64,000 bases of DNA from Guyparkeria halophila (GTDB lineage: Bacteria > Pseudomonadota > Gammaproteobacteria > Halothiobacillales > Halothiobacillaceae). Below are positions 26,478 to 39,864 of this stretch, piece by piece. Under the pieces are notes generated by a model. The model was given only the letters and a program-made list of their open reading frames with translations, did no database searches and was not told the origin of the DNA. The stretch spans positions 379,501 through 443,500 of the forward strand of contig NZ_CP140153.1 of the NCBI RefSeq assembly GCF_034479635.1. Direction: 5' to 3'. The first letter of the stretch is position 1. Each line of letters opens with the position of its first letter. Made by a program: the position numbers and the translations under genes.

Positions 26478-27653
26478 ATGCAGACGCTTGAACAAATCAC
26501 GGGGCAGCAGCGCGATTCGGGCTGCCTGGAAACGGCGAGCTTCGAGTTCTCGTCGTCAAGGATGACGCTTCTGGCCAACGGGGTGCGGCGTGTGCTCGCC
26601 GAGCCGGGATGTTGCCCGAGGCAATTGCCGCGCAGCGTGCTCGCCATGCTGGCCGAGCGTTCAAGGATGACGGAGGCCGGATCGATCGTCGTCGGCGCGA
26701 TTCCTTTCGACGATAGAAGTGTCTGCCAGCTTTACGTGCCGGCCTCGTATCGCTTCGTCCGACGCGAACTGCCACGCGATGGAATCGTGCCGGCGGCATC
26801 CGTGATCGCGTCCATGCGCGAGGTCACCGACGAACGACAATACAAATCCGCCGTCTCGGAGGCGCTGTCGCTGATGTCGTCGACGGAGCTGCGCAAGGTG
26901 GTGCTGTCCCGTTCGATCGACATCGAGGCCGACGCGGCGCTGGACGTGCGCGCCATGGTCGATGCTCTGCGCGATCGTAATCCGCAGGCCTACGTCTTCG
27001 CGGTGCCGACGATCGGTGGCGGCACGCTTCTCGGCGCGAGCCCCGAGTTGCTCTTGCGCAAAAAGGACGATGTGGTCGTCAGCAACCCGTTGGCAGGGTC
27101 GCGCCCTCGGCCTGCAAACGCCGCGGACGAGGCGGCTGTCATCGATGAGCTCATGGCCTCCGACAAGGATCGTCGCGAGCATGCCTTGGTGGTCGAGGCG
27201 GTTGCCGCCGGCCTGTCGCCTTTCTGCAGGACGCTCGACGTGCCGGAAGCACCTGAGGTGATCCGTACCTCCTCGATGCTGCATCTGTCGACACGTATCG
27301 AGGGTCGGCTTGCCGATCCCGAGGTGTCGTCGCTCGAGATGGCGCTCGCCCTGCATCCCACGCCGGCTGTCTGTGGGACGCCCTGTGATCTGGCGCGCTC
27401 GGCCATCTCGAGGCTCGAAGGCTATTGCCGCGACCAGTACTGCGGTGTGGTCGGCTGGATGGACGCCCGCGGTGATGGCGAATGGGCCGTGTCGATCCGA
27501 TGCGGACTGCTCAAGCAGAATGGCATGCGCCTCTACGCCGGGGCCGGCATCGTCGATGGCTCGGAGCCCGATAGCGAATGGGACGAGACCACCGCCAAAC
27601 TCAATACCATGCTGGACGTGTTCGGTCTGCGTCCGGCCAACGACGCGAGCTGA
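26478..27653 (+). CDS. entC: Isochorismate synthase EntC
   Basis: A 391-residue chorismate-utilising enzyme that converts chorismate to isochorismate, the first step to 2,3-dihydroxybenzoate. Family motifs include KVVLSRSIDIEAD, GGGTLLGASPELLLRK, NPLAGSRPR, KDRREHALVVEAV, LHPTPAVCGTP and a C-terminal AGAGIVDGSEPDSEWDET. The start at 26478 is preceded by GGGAGGG at 7 bases; a GTG at 26439 in frame has no such signal. It opens the siderophore operon; entE starts 11 bases after its stop. Confidence 0.92.
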   Translation: MQTLEQITGQQRDSGCLETASFEFSSSRMTLLANGVRRVLAEPGCCPRQLPRSVLAMLAERSRMTEAGSIVVGAIPFDDRSVCQLYVPASYRFVRRELPRDGIVPAASVIASMREVTDERQYKSAVSEALSLMSSTELRKVVLSRSIDIEADAALDVRAMVDALRDRNPQAYVFAVPTIGGGTLLGASPELLLRKKDDVVVSNPLAGSRPRPANAADEAAVIDELMASDKDRREHALVVEAVAAGLSPFCRTLDVPEAPEVIRTSSMLHLSTRIEGRLADPEVSSLEMALALHPTPAVCGTPCDLARSAISRLEGYCRDQYCGVVGWMDARGDGEWAVSIRCGLLKQNGMRLYAGAGIVDGSEPDSEWDETTAKLNTMLDVFGLRPANDAS

Positions 27654-27663
27654 GGGGCAGGTT

Positions 27664-29316
27664 ATGAGTGTCGCCTTCACCTGCTGGCCGGAAGCGCTTG
27701 CCCGACGGTATCGAGACGCTGGCTACTGGCGCGGTCAACCGCTGACGGACATTCTCGACGCCCACGATCCGCGCGAAGCGGATCGTGACGCGATTGTCTG
27801 CGCCGAGAGACGGTTCAGCTACGACCAGTTGATCCGGCTTTCGCGTCGACTGGCCGCCTCGCTGGTCGCCGCCGGTCTGCGTCCCGGTCAGACCGTGCTG
27901 GTGCAGATGCCCAATTGCGCCGAGTTCTACCTGCTGTTCTTCGCCTTGCTGCGATGCGGTGCGGTGCCGGTCAACGCGCTTTTCAGTCACAACCGTCGCG
28001 AGTTGCTTGCCTTCGCCGAACAGATCGCCCCGGCGCTGCTGGTGCTTACGGATGATCACCCGGCGATGCGCGGGCGGCAGGGAACGGCATTGGTCGACGA
28101 ACTACGTCGATACGCGTCTGGCGAGGCTCGGCTGTTGCATTTCGGCGACCGCGCCCTGCCGGTCGAGAAGGTGCTCACCGATTTTCGTTGGGAAGATGGC
28201 GAGCCGCTCGACGAGTCGGAGTGCCTGAACGGGTTCTCGCCGAATCCGCCGGACGAGGTCGCCTTTTTCCAGCTATCCGGCGGCAGCACCGGCCTTCCGA
28301 AGCTCATCCCTCGGACTCACGACGACTACGGTTACAGCGTGCGCGCCAGCGCCGAGTTATGCCGCTTGAACGTCGACACCGTCTTTCTCTGCGCGCTGCC
28401 GGCGCCGCACAACTACAGCCTCAGCTCGCCCGGCACGCTCGGCATATTGCACGCCGGCGGCGTCGTGGTGATGGCGCGCGACCCCGGGCCGGCCACCTGC
28501 TTCGAGTTGATCGACCGTCACGCCGTGACCATGGCGGCCCTGGTGCCGCCGGCGCTGAGCCTGTGGTTGGAGGCCGCCGACTCGGTGCGGCCGCCCAGCC
28601 TCGGTAGTCTTAGCTTGCTGCAGGTCGGCGGCGCCCGGCTCAGCCCGGCCCTGGCCGAGCAGGTCCCGACGCGTCTGGGCTGCCGGCTGCAACAGGTCTT
28701 CGGGATGGCCGAGGGTCTGGTGAACTACACCCGCCTTGACGACGATCGCTGGTACGTGGAGAACACCCAGGGCCGGCCGCTCAGCCCAGCCGACGAGATC
28801 CGGGTCCGCGACGCCGAGGGCCGGGATGTGCCGCCCGGCGAGGTTGGCACGCTCTGGGCGCGCGGGCCCTACACCTTCCGCGGTTACTACCGCGCCGAGG
28901 CGCACAACGCCGTCGCCTTCGACGTCGAGGGGTTCTATTGCTCCGGTGATCTGGTTCGCCGGACCGATAGCGGTTACCTGGTGGTGGTCGGCCGGGAGAA
29001 GGATCAGATCAACCGCGGCGGCGAAAAGATCGATGCCCTCGAGATCGAGGACCTCCTGCTGGGGCACCCGGCCATCCGACAGGCGGCGTTGGTCGCGATG
29101 CCCGACGAGGTGTTGGGCGAGCGCAGCTGCGCGTTCCTGGTCGCCGATGCCCGGCTACGGGCCGTCGACGTGCGCCGTTTCCTACGACGAGAGGGCGTCG
29201 CCGACTTCAAGCTGCCCGATCGGGTGGAATTCATCGACGACCTGCCCCGAACTGCCGTGGGAAAAATCGACAAAGCCGCGCTGCGCCGACGGATTTGCAG
29301 CGCGGCGGCGTGCTAG
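27664..29316 (+). CDS. entE: 2,3-dihydroxybenzoate-AMP ligase EntE
   Basis: A 550-residue adenylate-forming enzyme that activates 2,3-dihydroxybenzoate and loads it onto the aryl-carrier domain of EntB. The ATP loop is LSGGSTGLPKLIPRTHDDY. Aryl-acid-ligase features follow: LPAPHNYSLSSPGTLG, QVFGMAEGLVNYTRLDD (the region containing the core A5 motif) and REKDQINRGGEKID (A8). The catalytic Lys lies in TAVGKIDKAALR. The size and order beside entC and entB match enterobactin, vibriobactin and bacillibactin loci. The start is taken at the ATG of 27664. Confidence 0.94.
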   Translation: MSVAFTCWPEALARRYRDAGYWRGQPLTDILDAHDPREADRDAIVCAERRFSYDQLIRLSRRLAASLVAAGLRPGQTVLVQMPNCAEFYLLFFALLRCGAVPVNALFSHNRRELLAFAEQIAPALLVLTDDHPAMRGRQGTALVDELRRYASGEARLLHFGDRALPVEKVLTDFRWEDGEPLDESECLNGFSPNPPDEVAFFQLSGGSTGLPKLIPRTHDDYGYSVRASAELCRLNVDTVFLCALPAPHNYSLSSPGTLGILHAGGVVVMARDPGPATCFELIDRHAVTMAALVPPALSLWLEAADSVRPPSLGSLSLLQVGGARLSPALAEQVPTRLGCRLQQVFGMAEGLVNYTRLDDDRWYVENTQGRPLSPADEIRVRDAEGRDVPPGEVGTLWARGPYTFRGYYRAEAHNAVAFDVEGFYCSGDLVRRTDSGYLVVVGREKDQINRGGEKIDALEIEDLLLGHPAIRQAALVAMPDEVLGERSCAFLVADARLRAVDVRRFLRREGVADFKLPDRVEFIDDLPRTAVGKIDKAALRRRICSAAAC

Positions 29317-29378
29317 GGAAGTTCTGCACGAACGCGCACCCATCCGATTCACGACACCTTGAGGAGAACGTACTGGCC

Positions 29379-30266
29379 ATGAGCATAGGCAACCTTACTT
29401 CCTACCCACTGCCCAGCGCATCGGAGCTGCCCGAGTCGCGTGTCGCCTGGCCCTTTCAACCGGAGCGTGCCGTGCTGTTGATTCACGACATGCAGGAATA
29501 CTTTGTCGCGTTCTACGGCACAGACAGCCCGCTGATCGAGCAGGTCGTCCGCAAGCTGGTCGAACTCAAGGCCCGCTGCAAGGCATTGGGGATTCCCGTG
29601 GTGTACACCGCTCAGCCGACCGAACAGTCGGATGAGGACCGGGCGTTGCTCAACGACATGTGGGGGCGGGGCCTGCCCGCGCGCCCCGAACGGTATCCCG
29701 TCGTCGGCCCGCTCTCGCCCGAGATCGACGATACGGTTCTGACCAAGTGGCGCTACAGCGCCTTCCATCGTTCGCCGCTGGCGGATCTAATGCGCGACTG
29801 GGGGCGGGATCAGCTGCTGATCGGCGGCATCTACGGACATATCGGCGTCATGCAGACGGCGGTCGATGCCTTCATGCGTGACGTCAAACCGTTCGTAGTC
29901 GCCGACGCGACCGCCGACTTCTCGCGCGAGGATCACCTGACGGCGTTGCGAATCGTGGCCCGGACCGCCGGGCGCGTGCTGACCCTCGAAGATGTGGTCG
30001 CGGCCGCAGCCGACCCGGGCTGGACCCGAGCTGGCTTGCGCGGCCGGGTCCGGGGCATGTTGCTTGATGCCGACGAGTTGCGCGACGACGACAACCTAGT
30101 CGATTTCGGCCTCGATTCGGTTGCCATGCTGGGCCTGGCCGAGGAATTACAGCGCGACGGCATTCGCGTCGATTTCGCCACCCTGGCCGCCAACCCCTCC
30201 ATCGACGAGTGGTGGCGCCTGATCGATGCCGCCTCGACGCCGGCCACGAGCGAAATCCATGAGTGA
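29379..30266 (+). CDS. entB: Isochorismatase / aryl carrier protein EntB
   Basis: A 295-residue two-domain protein. The isochorismatase domain (to about residue 205) has AVLLIHDMQEYFVAFYG, VLTKWRYSAFHRSPL and IGGIYGHIGVMQTAVDAF. The C-terminal aryl-carrier domain has DNLVDFGLDSVAMLGLAEEL with the phosphopantetheine Ser. It makes 2,3-dihydro-2,3-dihydroxybenzoate and then carries the activated aryl acid to EntF. The ATG at 29379 lies 12 bases after GAGGAG. A CTG at 29373 in the same frame would sit at better spacing, so the exact start is slightly uncertain. Confidence 0.93.
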   Translation: MSIGNLTSYPLPSASELPESRVAWPFQPERAVLLIHDMQEYFVAFYGTDSPLIEQVVRKLVELKARCKALGIPVVYTAQPTEQSDEDRALLNDMWGRGLPARPERYPVVGPLSPEIDDTVLTKWRYSAFHRSPLADLMRDWGRDQLLIGGIYGHIGVMQTAVDAFMRDVKPFVVADATADFSREDHLTALRIVARTAGRVLTLEDVVAAAADPGWTRAGLRGRVRGMLLDADELRDDDNLVDFGLDSVAMLGLAEELQRDGIRVDFATLAANPSIDEWWRLIDAASTPATSEIHE

Positions 30267-31059
30267 TCGCCGACCGGACGCCGCGGATTCAGCCGACGAG
30301 GACGAGTGGCGCGGGCGTCGCGTGTGGGTCACCGGGGCCGGACGAGGCATCGGTCGGGCCGTGGCGCAGCGCTTTCAGGCACTGGGTTGCGCGGTGGTCG
30401 GTTTCGACCGCCATTTCGATGAGGCGGACGAGCCGGACGAACCGGGTCTGCGTCGGGTGACGCTCGACGTGTCGAACTCGGCGGCAGTCGATGCGACGAG
30501 CCGCAAACTGATCGAGCAGGCGGCCGGGGTCGATGTGTTGGTGAATGTAGCGGGCGTGCTTCGCCCTGGGCCACTGGAATCGATGGCGGACGCCGACTGG
30601 CGGCAGACCTTCGACGTCAATGTGACGGGGGCCTTCCACCTGTTGCGCGCCGTTTCCCCGGTTTTCCGGCGACAGGGCCACGGCTGCGTGGTCGCCGTCT
30701 CGTCCAACGCGGCCCGGGTGCCTCGGGTCGGCATGGCCGCCTATGGCGCCTCGAAGGCCGCCCTGACCAGCCTCACCCTCAGCACCGGGCTCGAGCTGGC
30801 CTCCAGCAACGTCCGTTGCAACGTCGTCTCGCCTGGTTCGACCCGCACGCCGATGCTCGAGTCACTCTGGGACGACGGGTTGGGTGAACGGACCACCATC
30901 GCCGGTGACCCCGAGCGGTACCGGCTCGGCATCCCCCTCGGTCGGTTGGGGCAGCCGGAAGACGTCGTCGAGGCGGTCGTCTTTCTGGCCTCGTCGCGTG
31001 CGAGACACATCACGCTGCAGGATCTGGTCGTCGATGGCGGCGCCACGCTTGGCGCCTGA
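30259..31059 (+). CDS. entA: 2,3-dihydro-2,3-dihydroxybenzoate dehydrogenase EntA
   Basis: A 266-residue short-chain dehydrogenase that oxidises 2,3-dihydro-2,3-dihydroxybenzoate to 2,3-dihydroxybenzoate with NAD. The cofactor motif is WVTGAGRGIGRAVA, the Asn motif is NVAGVLRPG and the catalytic Ser and YxxxK lie in VAVSSNAARVPRVGMAAYGA and YGASKAAL. The ATG at 30259 overlaps the end of entB by 8 bases. This completes the three-step DHB pathway from chorismate. Confidence 0.92.
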   Translation: MSDRRPDAADSADEDEWRGRRVWVTGAGRGIGRAVAQRFQALGCAVVGFDRHFDEADEPDEPGLRRVTLDVSNSAAVDATSRKLIEQAAGVDVLVNVAGVLRPGPLESMADADWRQTFDVNVTGAFHLLRAVSPVFRRQGHGCVVAVSSNAARVPRVGMAAYGASKAALTSLTLSTGLELASSNVRCNVVSPGSTRTPMLESLWDDGLGERTTIAGDPERYRLGIPLGRLGQPEDVVEAVVFLASSRARHITLQDLVVDGGATLGA

Positions 31060-31093
31060 CGTCGCACCGAGGTAACACGAAGGAGAAACCATC

Positions 31094-35121
<4,028 letters not shown>

Positions 35122-35125
<4 letters not shown>

Positions 35126-36189
35126 ACCGACGGCGATTTATCCAGTTGGCCGGCGCGTCGGCCACCTCGCTTTCCCTTGATCGATTGATCGCCGCAGAAG
35201 AGCGGCCCCCGATCGACGCATCGGCCAGCATGAGCAACATGACGTGGCGAAAGTCACCGGATTTTCTCGATCAGGCCTTGTCAGGCGGTCAGGTGGTGGG
35301 CCTGGGCGAGGCCCACTGGTATCCGGGCCTGATCCGTTACCAGCATGAGCTTGTCTGCGCGCCGGAGTTGGCCGGACGGCTGACCGACCTGGTGCTGGAA
35401 TGCGGAAACCGCCGTCATCAGGCCCTGCTGGACGCGTATCTGGACGGTGCCGAAGCATTCGACGGGGCGCCGATCGACGAGCAACGCTTGCTGGCAATTC
35501 GGCTTGACTCGCTTTCGTTCCCGGCCTGGATGTCGCCATCCCACGGCCAGCTGTTCGCCCGACTTCGGGCAACAAATCTGGCGCGTCCGGCGGGTGAGCG
35601 TATTCGAGTGCACCTGGCCGAACCGGCCTTCGATTGGGGGGACCTTGCCGGGGAAGACGACTGGTGGGCGATCAACCGCCAGCGTGACGAGGCATTCTTC
35701 CGATACCTCGAGGCCCGCTTCACACCGGCCGGTGGCCGTGGCGTAGTGGTGCTCTGCGGGGCTCGCCATCTGCTCAAGGGCGATGGTGGCGATGCTGGCC
35801 CGGGGATGCCGCGTGAGCCGCTGGGTCGGCTCATGGCGCACCACCAGCCCGGGCGGTTGTTGAGCATCTGGCCCAGTACGTCGGGTGACGAAAGCGAGGT
35901 CGCCGCGCTTGTGGGCAGGCCACCTGATCGGTGGCCCGCGATTGCCTCTGTCGCCGACCGGCCTCAGTCGGCGGGGCGCGTTCTGCCTCCACCGTTCGAC
36001 GACGTGGGCGAGGTGGCGCCGTCCCGGCACGTCGACGCCTGCCTCTACGCCGGCCCGCAGCAGCGCTCGATGCAATGCGATCCCGTCATCGGTCGAGGCG
36101 AATGGCCCGAGCGGTTGCGGGCGCGCGCTCACGTCCTGCCTGCCCGCTTGCGCGAGGCGGTCAGTCGCCTGCTTGAGAGTCTCGGGTGA
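35122..36189 (+). CDS. Tat-exported ChaN/EreA-like protein embedded in the siderophore operon
   Basis: A 355-residue protein of uncertain family. It starts with a twin-arginine-type signal (MNRRRFIQLAGASATSLSL). The mature part shows VVGLGEAHWYPGLIRYQHEL, LVLECGNRRHQALLDAYLDG and VVVLCGARHLLKG. These spaced GxGExH, E and H elements resemble the ChaN/EreA/Tiki superfamily, whose members bind heme or hydrolyse esters and peptides. Its start overlaps the entF stop (ATGA) and its end overlaps entD (GTGA), so it is coupled to siderophore synthesis. A periplasmic esterase or maturation role for the siderophore is possible but unproven. I know of no standard ent gene like it. Confidence 0.65.
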
Positions 36190-37034
36190 GTCCCGGTTCG
36201 CGCCATCGCCGGCCATCCCGTGGCGCTCGCCAGTCGACGCCGAGTCCGATCCTCGAGTCCCCGACACGATTCCAGCTTGGTGACCTGCCGCTGGTGCTGC
36301 AACCGTTCGCATGGTCGGGAGTCGACGAGCGATGTCTCTCGGCCGCGCATGTCAGGCTGGGGCTGGACGAACCTGCTTGGCCGCCGCGAGTGGTCCTTCG
36401 GCGGCGGGTGGAATTTCTTGCCGGGCGACGCGCAGCGGCGCTCGCGTTGCTCGATCAGGGCGCGCGGAGAACCGGCGTGGGTGTCGGCCCGACGGGCGAG
36501 CCTCGTTGGCCGTCAGGCTGGGTCGGAAGCATTTCTCACGTTCACGACGACCGAAAGGCGCGCGGACTGGCGGTCGCCGTCACGCGGCGGGCTGATCGGG
36601 AAGGAGAGCCGGTCGTGGGCGTGGGGGTCGATGTCGAGAACTTTGCCGATGCCGATCGCGCACGAGCCATGGAACGACTGGTGATCCGCGGTGAGGAACA
36701 CCTCGCATTGCCCGCGCTTGGTCTCGATCGTCGTGCCGCGCTCAGCGTGATCTTTTCGGCCAAGGAAAGCTTCTTCAAGGCCGCTTTCCCCGTGGTCTGC
36801 CGTTTCTTCGACTTTGATGCCCTCGCATTGGTCGGCGCGGAGATGGCCGGGCAGCGATTGATATTTCGTCTTCGCCGGAGCCTTGCCGCCGGGCTGGGCG
36901 CCGGCCGGAAGATCGAGGTCGAGTGGCGTCGGTTACCTGGTCGAGTGATAACCGCAACCGTTCTCCCAGCAAACCCGGTCCAGCGTGCGGGGGCGAACGG
37001 TCGAGGCCCTGCACAACCCCGTTGTTTGGGCTAG
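36186..37034 (+). CDS. entD: 4'-phosphopantetheinyl transferase EntD
   Basis: A 282-residue EntD/Sfp-type enzyme that would prime the carrier domains of EntB and EntF with phosphopantetheine from coenzyme A. Motifs are GSISHVHDD, VVGVGVDVENF (metal-binding Asp) and VIFSAKESFFKAAFP (the KExxxK element). The start is a GTG overlapping the preceding stop by 4 bases. The first 25 residues are rich in Arg, Ser and Pro and outside the domain, so initiation might be later. It is the last gene of the ent operon. Confidence 0.9.
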   Translation: MSPGSRHRRPSRGARQSTPSPILESPTRFQLGDLPLVLQPFAWSGVDERCLSAAHVRLGLDEPAWPPRVVLRRRVEFLAGRRAAALALLDQGARRTGVGVGPTGEPRWPSGWVGSISHVHDDRKARGLAVAVTRRADREGEPVVGVGVDVENFADADRARAMERLVIRGEEHLALPALGLDRRAALSVIFSAKESFFKAAFPVVCRFFDFDALALVGAEMAGQRLIFRLRRSLAAGLGAGRKIEVEWRRLPGRVITATVLPANPVQRAGANGRGPAQPRCLG

Positions 37035-37094
37035 ATTCGTTCCTGTATCGCAATCTCGCATCGTCAAGATGGCAAAACGAAAGGAGTGACTTTC

Positions 37095-37595
37095 ATGTGT
37101 GCAGCCAAAGCAAAGAAGAGTGACAAGAAGACCCTAGAGAACCTGCAGAAGGCTTTGTCCATGGAGTTGACGGCCACCCACCAGTACATGTTGCACGCCC
37201 ATGTGCTCGAAGACTGGGGGCTGGACCGACTGTCGAAGAAGATGCACGGTGAGGTGCAGGAAGAGTTGGGTCATGCCAGCAAGTTCATCGACCGCATCTT
37301 GTTCCTCGATGGCGACCCGGTGGTCACCGAGGCCAAGGCCGCGCGTCGTTCCAGTTCACTGGGCGACATGTTCAAGGCGGATCTCAAGGAGGAGCTCGCC
37401 TCGATCCAGTTTTACGGTGAGGCCGCGCTCGAGGCACGCAACGAAGGGGACGTCGGCACGGTGCATATTTTCGAGGAGATTCTGATCGACGAGGAGGGCC
37501 ATGCCGACTGGCTCAAGCGTCAACTCGAGCTTATCGAGCGCATGGGTGAGCCGAACTACATCCTCGCCTACCACACCCCGGAAACCGGCGCGTAG
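37095..37595 (+). CDS. bfr: Bacterioferritin
   Basis: A 166-residue ferritin-like protein. Diiron ligands are visible in ALSMELTATHQYMLHAHVL, QEELGHASKFIDRIL, DLKEELASIQFYGEA and LIDEEGHADWLKRQLELI, in the spacing of bacterioferritin. It should oxidise and store iron as a 24-mer. The ATG at 37095 is used with AAAGGAG about 9 bases upstream. The gene lies between siderophore synthesis and uptake operons, fitting an iron-handling island, with its own short upstream gap of 60 bases after entD. Confidence 0.88.
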   Translation: MCAAKAKKSDKKTLENLQKALSMELTATHQYMLHAHVLEDWGLDRLSKKMHGEVQEELGHASKFIDRILFLDGDPVVTEAKAARRSSSLGDMFKADLKEELASIQFYGEAALEARNEGDVGTVHIFEEILIDEEGHADWLKRQLELIERMGEPNYILAYHTPETGA

Positions 37596-37640
37596 TGTCA
37601 AGCCGCCGCGCCATTGCATGACTGGCGCGAAGCGCAAGAG

Positions 37641-37668
37641 ACCCCGCGTGATGCCCGCGGGGTTTTTT
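37641..37668 (+). terminator. Rho-independent terminator after bacterioferritin
   Basis: CCCCGCG (37642-37648) pairs with CGCGGGG (37656-37662), followed by six T (37663-37668). It lies between the convergent bfr and DUF2218 genes. Confidence 0.9.
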
Positions 37669-37682
37669 CGTTGGAGTTGGGG

Positions 37683-37976
37683 TCAGTGTGACTGGGGCTC
37701 TTCCCATGTCACGGTGAGAGGGTTGCGCTTGGTGAACATCCAGACGTGGCGTTCGATCACGTCCATGATCTTCTCCAACGAGGCGCTGTCGTCTGCGCGG
37801 CAGTGAAAGTGCAATGCTGTGTCGCCGGCCTCGAGTCGGCATTCGCCGAACGGGAAACGCGCGTGCCCGGTGGTCTCGTCGTGCTCGACCGATATCTTCT
37901 TCGCGAAATGCCGGCAGAGTCGATCGAGGTAGGTCGAGGCCAGGGGGGTTTCGGTGGTGCCGGAAAGGGTGATCAT
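37683..37976 (-). CDS. DUF2218 protein
   Basis: A 97-residue protein matching DUF2218: TYLDRLCRHFAKKISVEHDE, HARFPFGECRLEAGDTALHF and LEKIMDVIERHVWMFTKR. It overlaps the ATPase gene by 4 bases and is last in the siderophore ABC importer operon. DUF2218 genes often accompany siderophore uptake or reductase genes. The molecular role is not known; intracellular handling of the imported iron complex is a reasonable guess from position. It is a soluble small protein without signal peptide. Confidence 0.85.
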   Translation of the reverse strand: MITLSGTTETPLASTYLDRLCRHFAKKISVEHDETTGHARFPFGECRLEAGDTALHFHCRADDSASLEKIMDVIERHVWMFTKRNPLTVTWEEPQSH

Positions 37977-38788
37977 CGGGTGTTTGCCTCATGTGTCGAG
38001 AGGGTTTCGGATGGCCGGGCAATCCGGTCGGCCTGCACGATCGGATAACCGTGCGAGCAGCGCTCGACACGGCCTTCGATCCCGTAGGCGCGGGCAAGGA
38101 GTTCGGCATCGAGTACCTCCAATGGATCGCCAGCGGCGAGCAATGCGCCGTCTTTCAGTACCACGAGACGGTCGCAGAAACGCAGCGCGAGATTGAGATC
38201 GTGTATGGCCACCAGCGCGATCCCGCCGGCGTCGGTCGTGTGGCGGACGCGTTCGAGCACCTGGATCTGCCAGCGCAGGTCCAGTGCGCTGGTGGGTTCG
38301 TCGAGCAGCAGCAACCGCGGCTGCCGCGCCAGCACCTGAGCGAGACCCAGCATCTGCCGCTGACCGCCGGAGAGTTCGCCCAGCGGCCGGAATGCCAGCG
38401 CCCGCAGACCGAGATCATCAAAGACGCGTTCCACGCGGTGCTCGATTCGATCGCGGGGCATCGAGGGATCGGCGGTCCTCAACGCGGCCATGAGGCTTTC
38501 ATAGGCGACCAGTGAGCTCGCCTGGGGGAGTGTTTGGGGTAGATAGCCCACGCGCCGGAGGCGTTCGGCGGGCGGCAGTGAGCCTAGATCTTCTCCGTCG
38601 AGCCGCACTTCGCCCTGCATCGGCAGGAGTCCGGACACCGCCCGCATGAAGGTGGATTTGCCGGCGGCGTTCGCACCCACCACGGCGACCAGATCCCCGT
38701 TGCGGAAGGTCGGCAGGTCCAGGCGGTCAAGTATCCGTCGGCGGCGGTAGCCCGCCGTCAGGCCGCGCACGTCGAGTGATCCGCTCAT
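37973..38788 (-). CDS. Iron-siderophore ABC transporter ATPase (FepC/FecE-like)
   Basis: A 271-residue ABC ATPase with Walker A VGANAAGKSTFM, Q-loop VGYLPQTLP, signature LSGGQRQMLGLAQ, Walker B LLLLDEPTSALDL and switch VAIHDLNLAL. These forms are typical of FepC/FecE/BtuD. It powers import of the ferric siderophore through the upstream permease. It overlaps both neighbouring genes by 4 bases (permease before, DUF2218 after). Confidence 0.9.
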   Translation of the reverse strand: MSGSLDVRGLTAGYRRRRILDRLDLPTFRNGDLVAVVGANAAGKSTFMRAVSGLLPMQGEVRLDGEDLGSLPPAERLRRVGYLPQTLPQASSLVAYESLMAALRTADPSMPRDRIEHRVERVFDDLGLRALAFRPLGELSGGQRQMLGLAQVLARQPRLLLLDEPTSALDLRWQIQVLERVRHTTDAGGIALVAIHDLNLALRFCDRLVVLKDGALLAAGDPLEVLDAELLARAYGIEGRVERCSHGYPIVQADRIARPSETLSTHEANTR

Positions 38789-39864
38789 CGTGGTCGCCTC
38801 TTTCCGAGCACCAGCATCATGAATAACGGGACGCCCACCAGCGCGGTGACGATGCCGATAGGCAGTACCACGCCGGGAACGAGCGTCTTGCTGAGCATGG
38901 ATGCCAGGGAAAGCATCAAGGCGCCGGCCAGCGCGCTGCCCGGCAGATAGAAACGGTGATCCTCGCCCAGCAGCAGCCGGGCGATGTGCGGGCCGACCAG
39001 ACCGACAAAGCCGATGGTGCCGACGAAGGAGATCGCCGTCCCTGCGAGCAGACTGACGCGCAGAACCACCGCCAGCCGCAGCCGCTCGACCGGCACGCCA
39101 AGGCTGCGTGCCTGGTCCTCGCCGCTGCGCAGGGCGCTCATTGACCAGACGTTTCGCAGGGCGAAGACCATCGTGACCGCGAGAATCACCGCCAGGATGG
39201 CGACTGTCTCCCAGGCCGCGCGCGCGAGGCTGCCCATCGTCCAGAACACGATCTGCTGGAGCGCGTCGCTGTCCGCGAGGAACTGGAGCAGCCAGACCAG
39301 GGCTTCGAAGGAGAACAGCAGGGCAATGCCGAAAAGCACCACGGTCTCCACGCCGGCGCCATGCAGCCGCGCCAAGGCGAGGATCAGCAGGGTCGCGCCC
39401 CCGGCACTGAGGAAGGCGAGGAGCGTGATCGCGTAGGTCTCGCCGAGTCCGAACAGGTCGAGACCGAGCACAATTGCCAGCGCCGCGCCGAAGGTGGCCG
39501 CCGACGACACGCCTAGGGTGAACGGACTGGCCAATGGATTGTTGAGCGCCGTCTGCATCTCGGCGCCGGCGAGCCCGAGTGCGGCCCCGACGAGCACGGC
39601 CATCAGGGCGTAGGGCAGGCGGATATCCCAGAGAATCACTGCCTCACCCCGCTCGAGCTGGTCGGGCTGGAACAGCCCCAGGAGCAAGCGGCTGAGGGGA
39701 AACGTCGACGGGCCTGTCAGGATGTCGAGCACCAGTGCAACGAGTGCTGCAACGGCGAGTCCGATCAGGAGCAGCCGACGTCGTCGCGTGAAGCGTCGGT
39801 AGTCGCCGGCCAGCGAGGGTCGGCGAGGCACCGGTGTCGAGTCCGCATCGGGATGGGGGCTCAT
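38785..39864 (-). CDS. FecCD-family siderophore ABC permease
   Basis: A 359-residue inner-membrane permease with about ten hydrophobic helices and the family stretches LPYALMAVLVGAALGLAGAE, NPLASPFTLGVSSAATFGA, GTIGFVGLVGPHIARLLLG and the C-terminal LPIGIVTALVGVPLFMMLV. Only one permease is present, so it probably forms a homodimer as in BtuC-type systems, unlike the FepD/FepG pair of enterobactin uptake in E. coli. It overlaps the binding-protein and ATPase genes by 4 bases each. Confidence 0.9.
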   Translation of the reverse strand: MSPHPDADSTPVPRRPSLAGDYRRFTRRRRLLLIGLAVAALVALVLDILTGPSTFPLSRLLLGLFQPDQLERGEAVILWDIRLPYALMAVLVGAALGLAGAEMQTALNNPLASPFTLGVSSAATFGAALAIVLGLDLFGLGETYAITLLAFLSAGGATLLILALARLHGAGVETVVLFGIALLFSFEALVWLLQFLADSDALQQIVFWTMGSLARAAWETVAILAVILAVTMVFALRNVWSMSALRSGEDQARSLGVPVERLRLAVVLRVSLLAGTAISFVGTIGFVGLVGPHIARLLLGEDHRFYLPGSALAGALMLSLASMLSKTLVPGVVLPIGIVTALVGVPLFMMLVLGKRRPR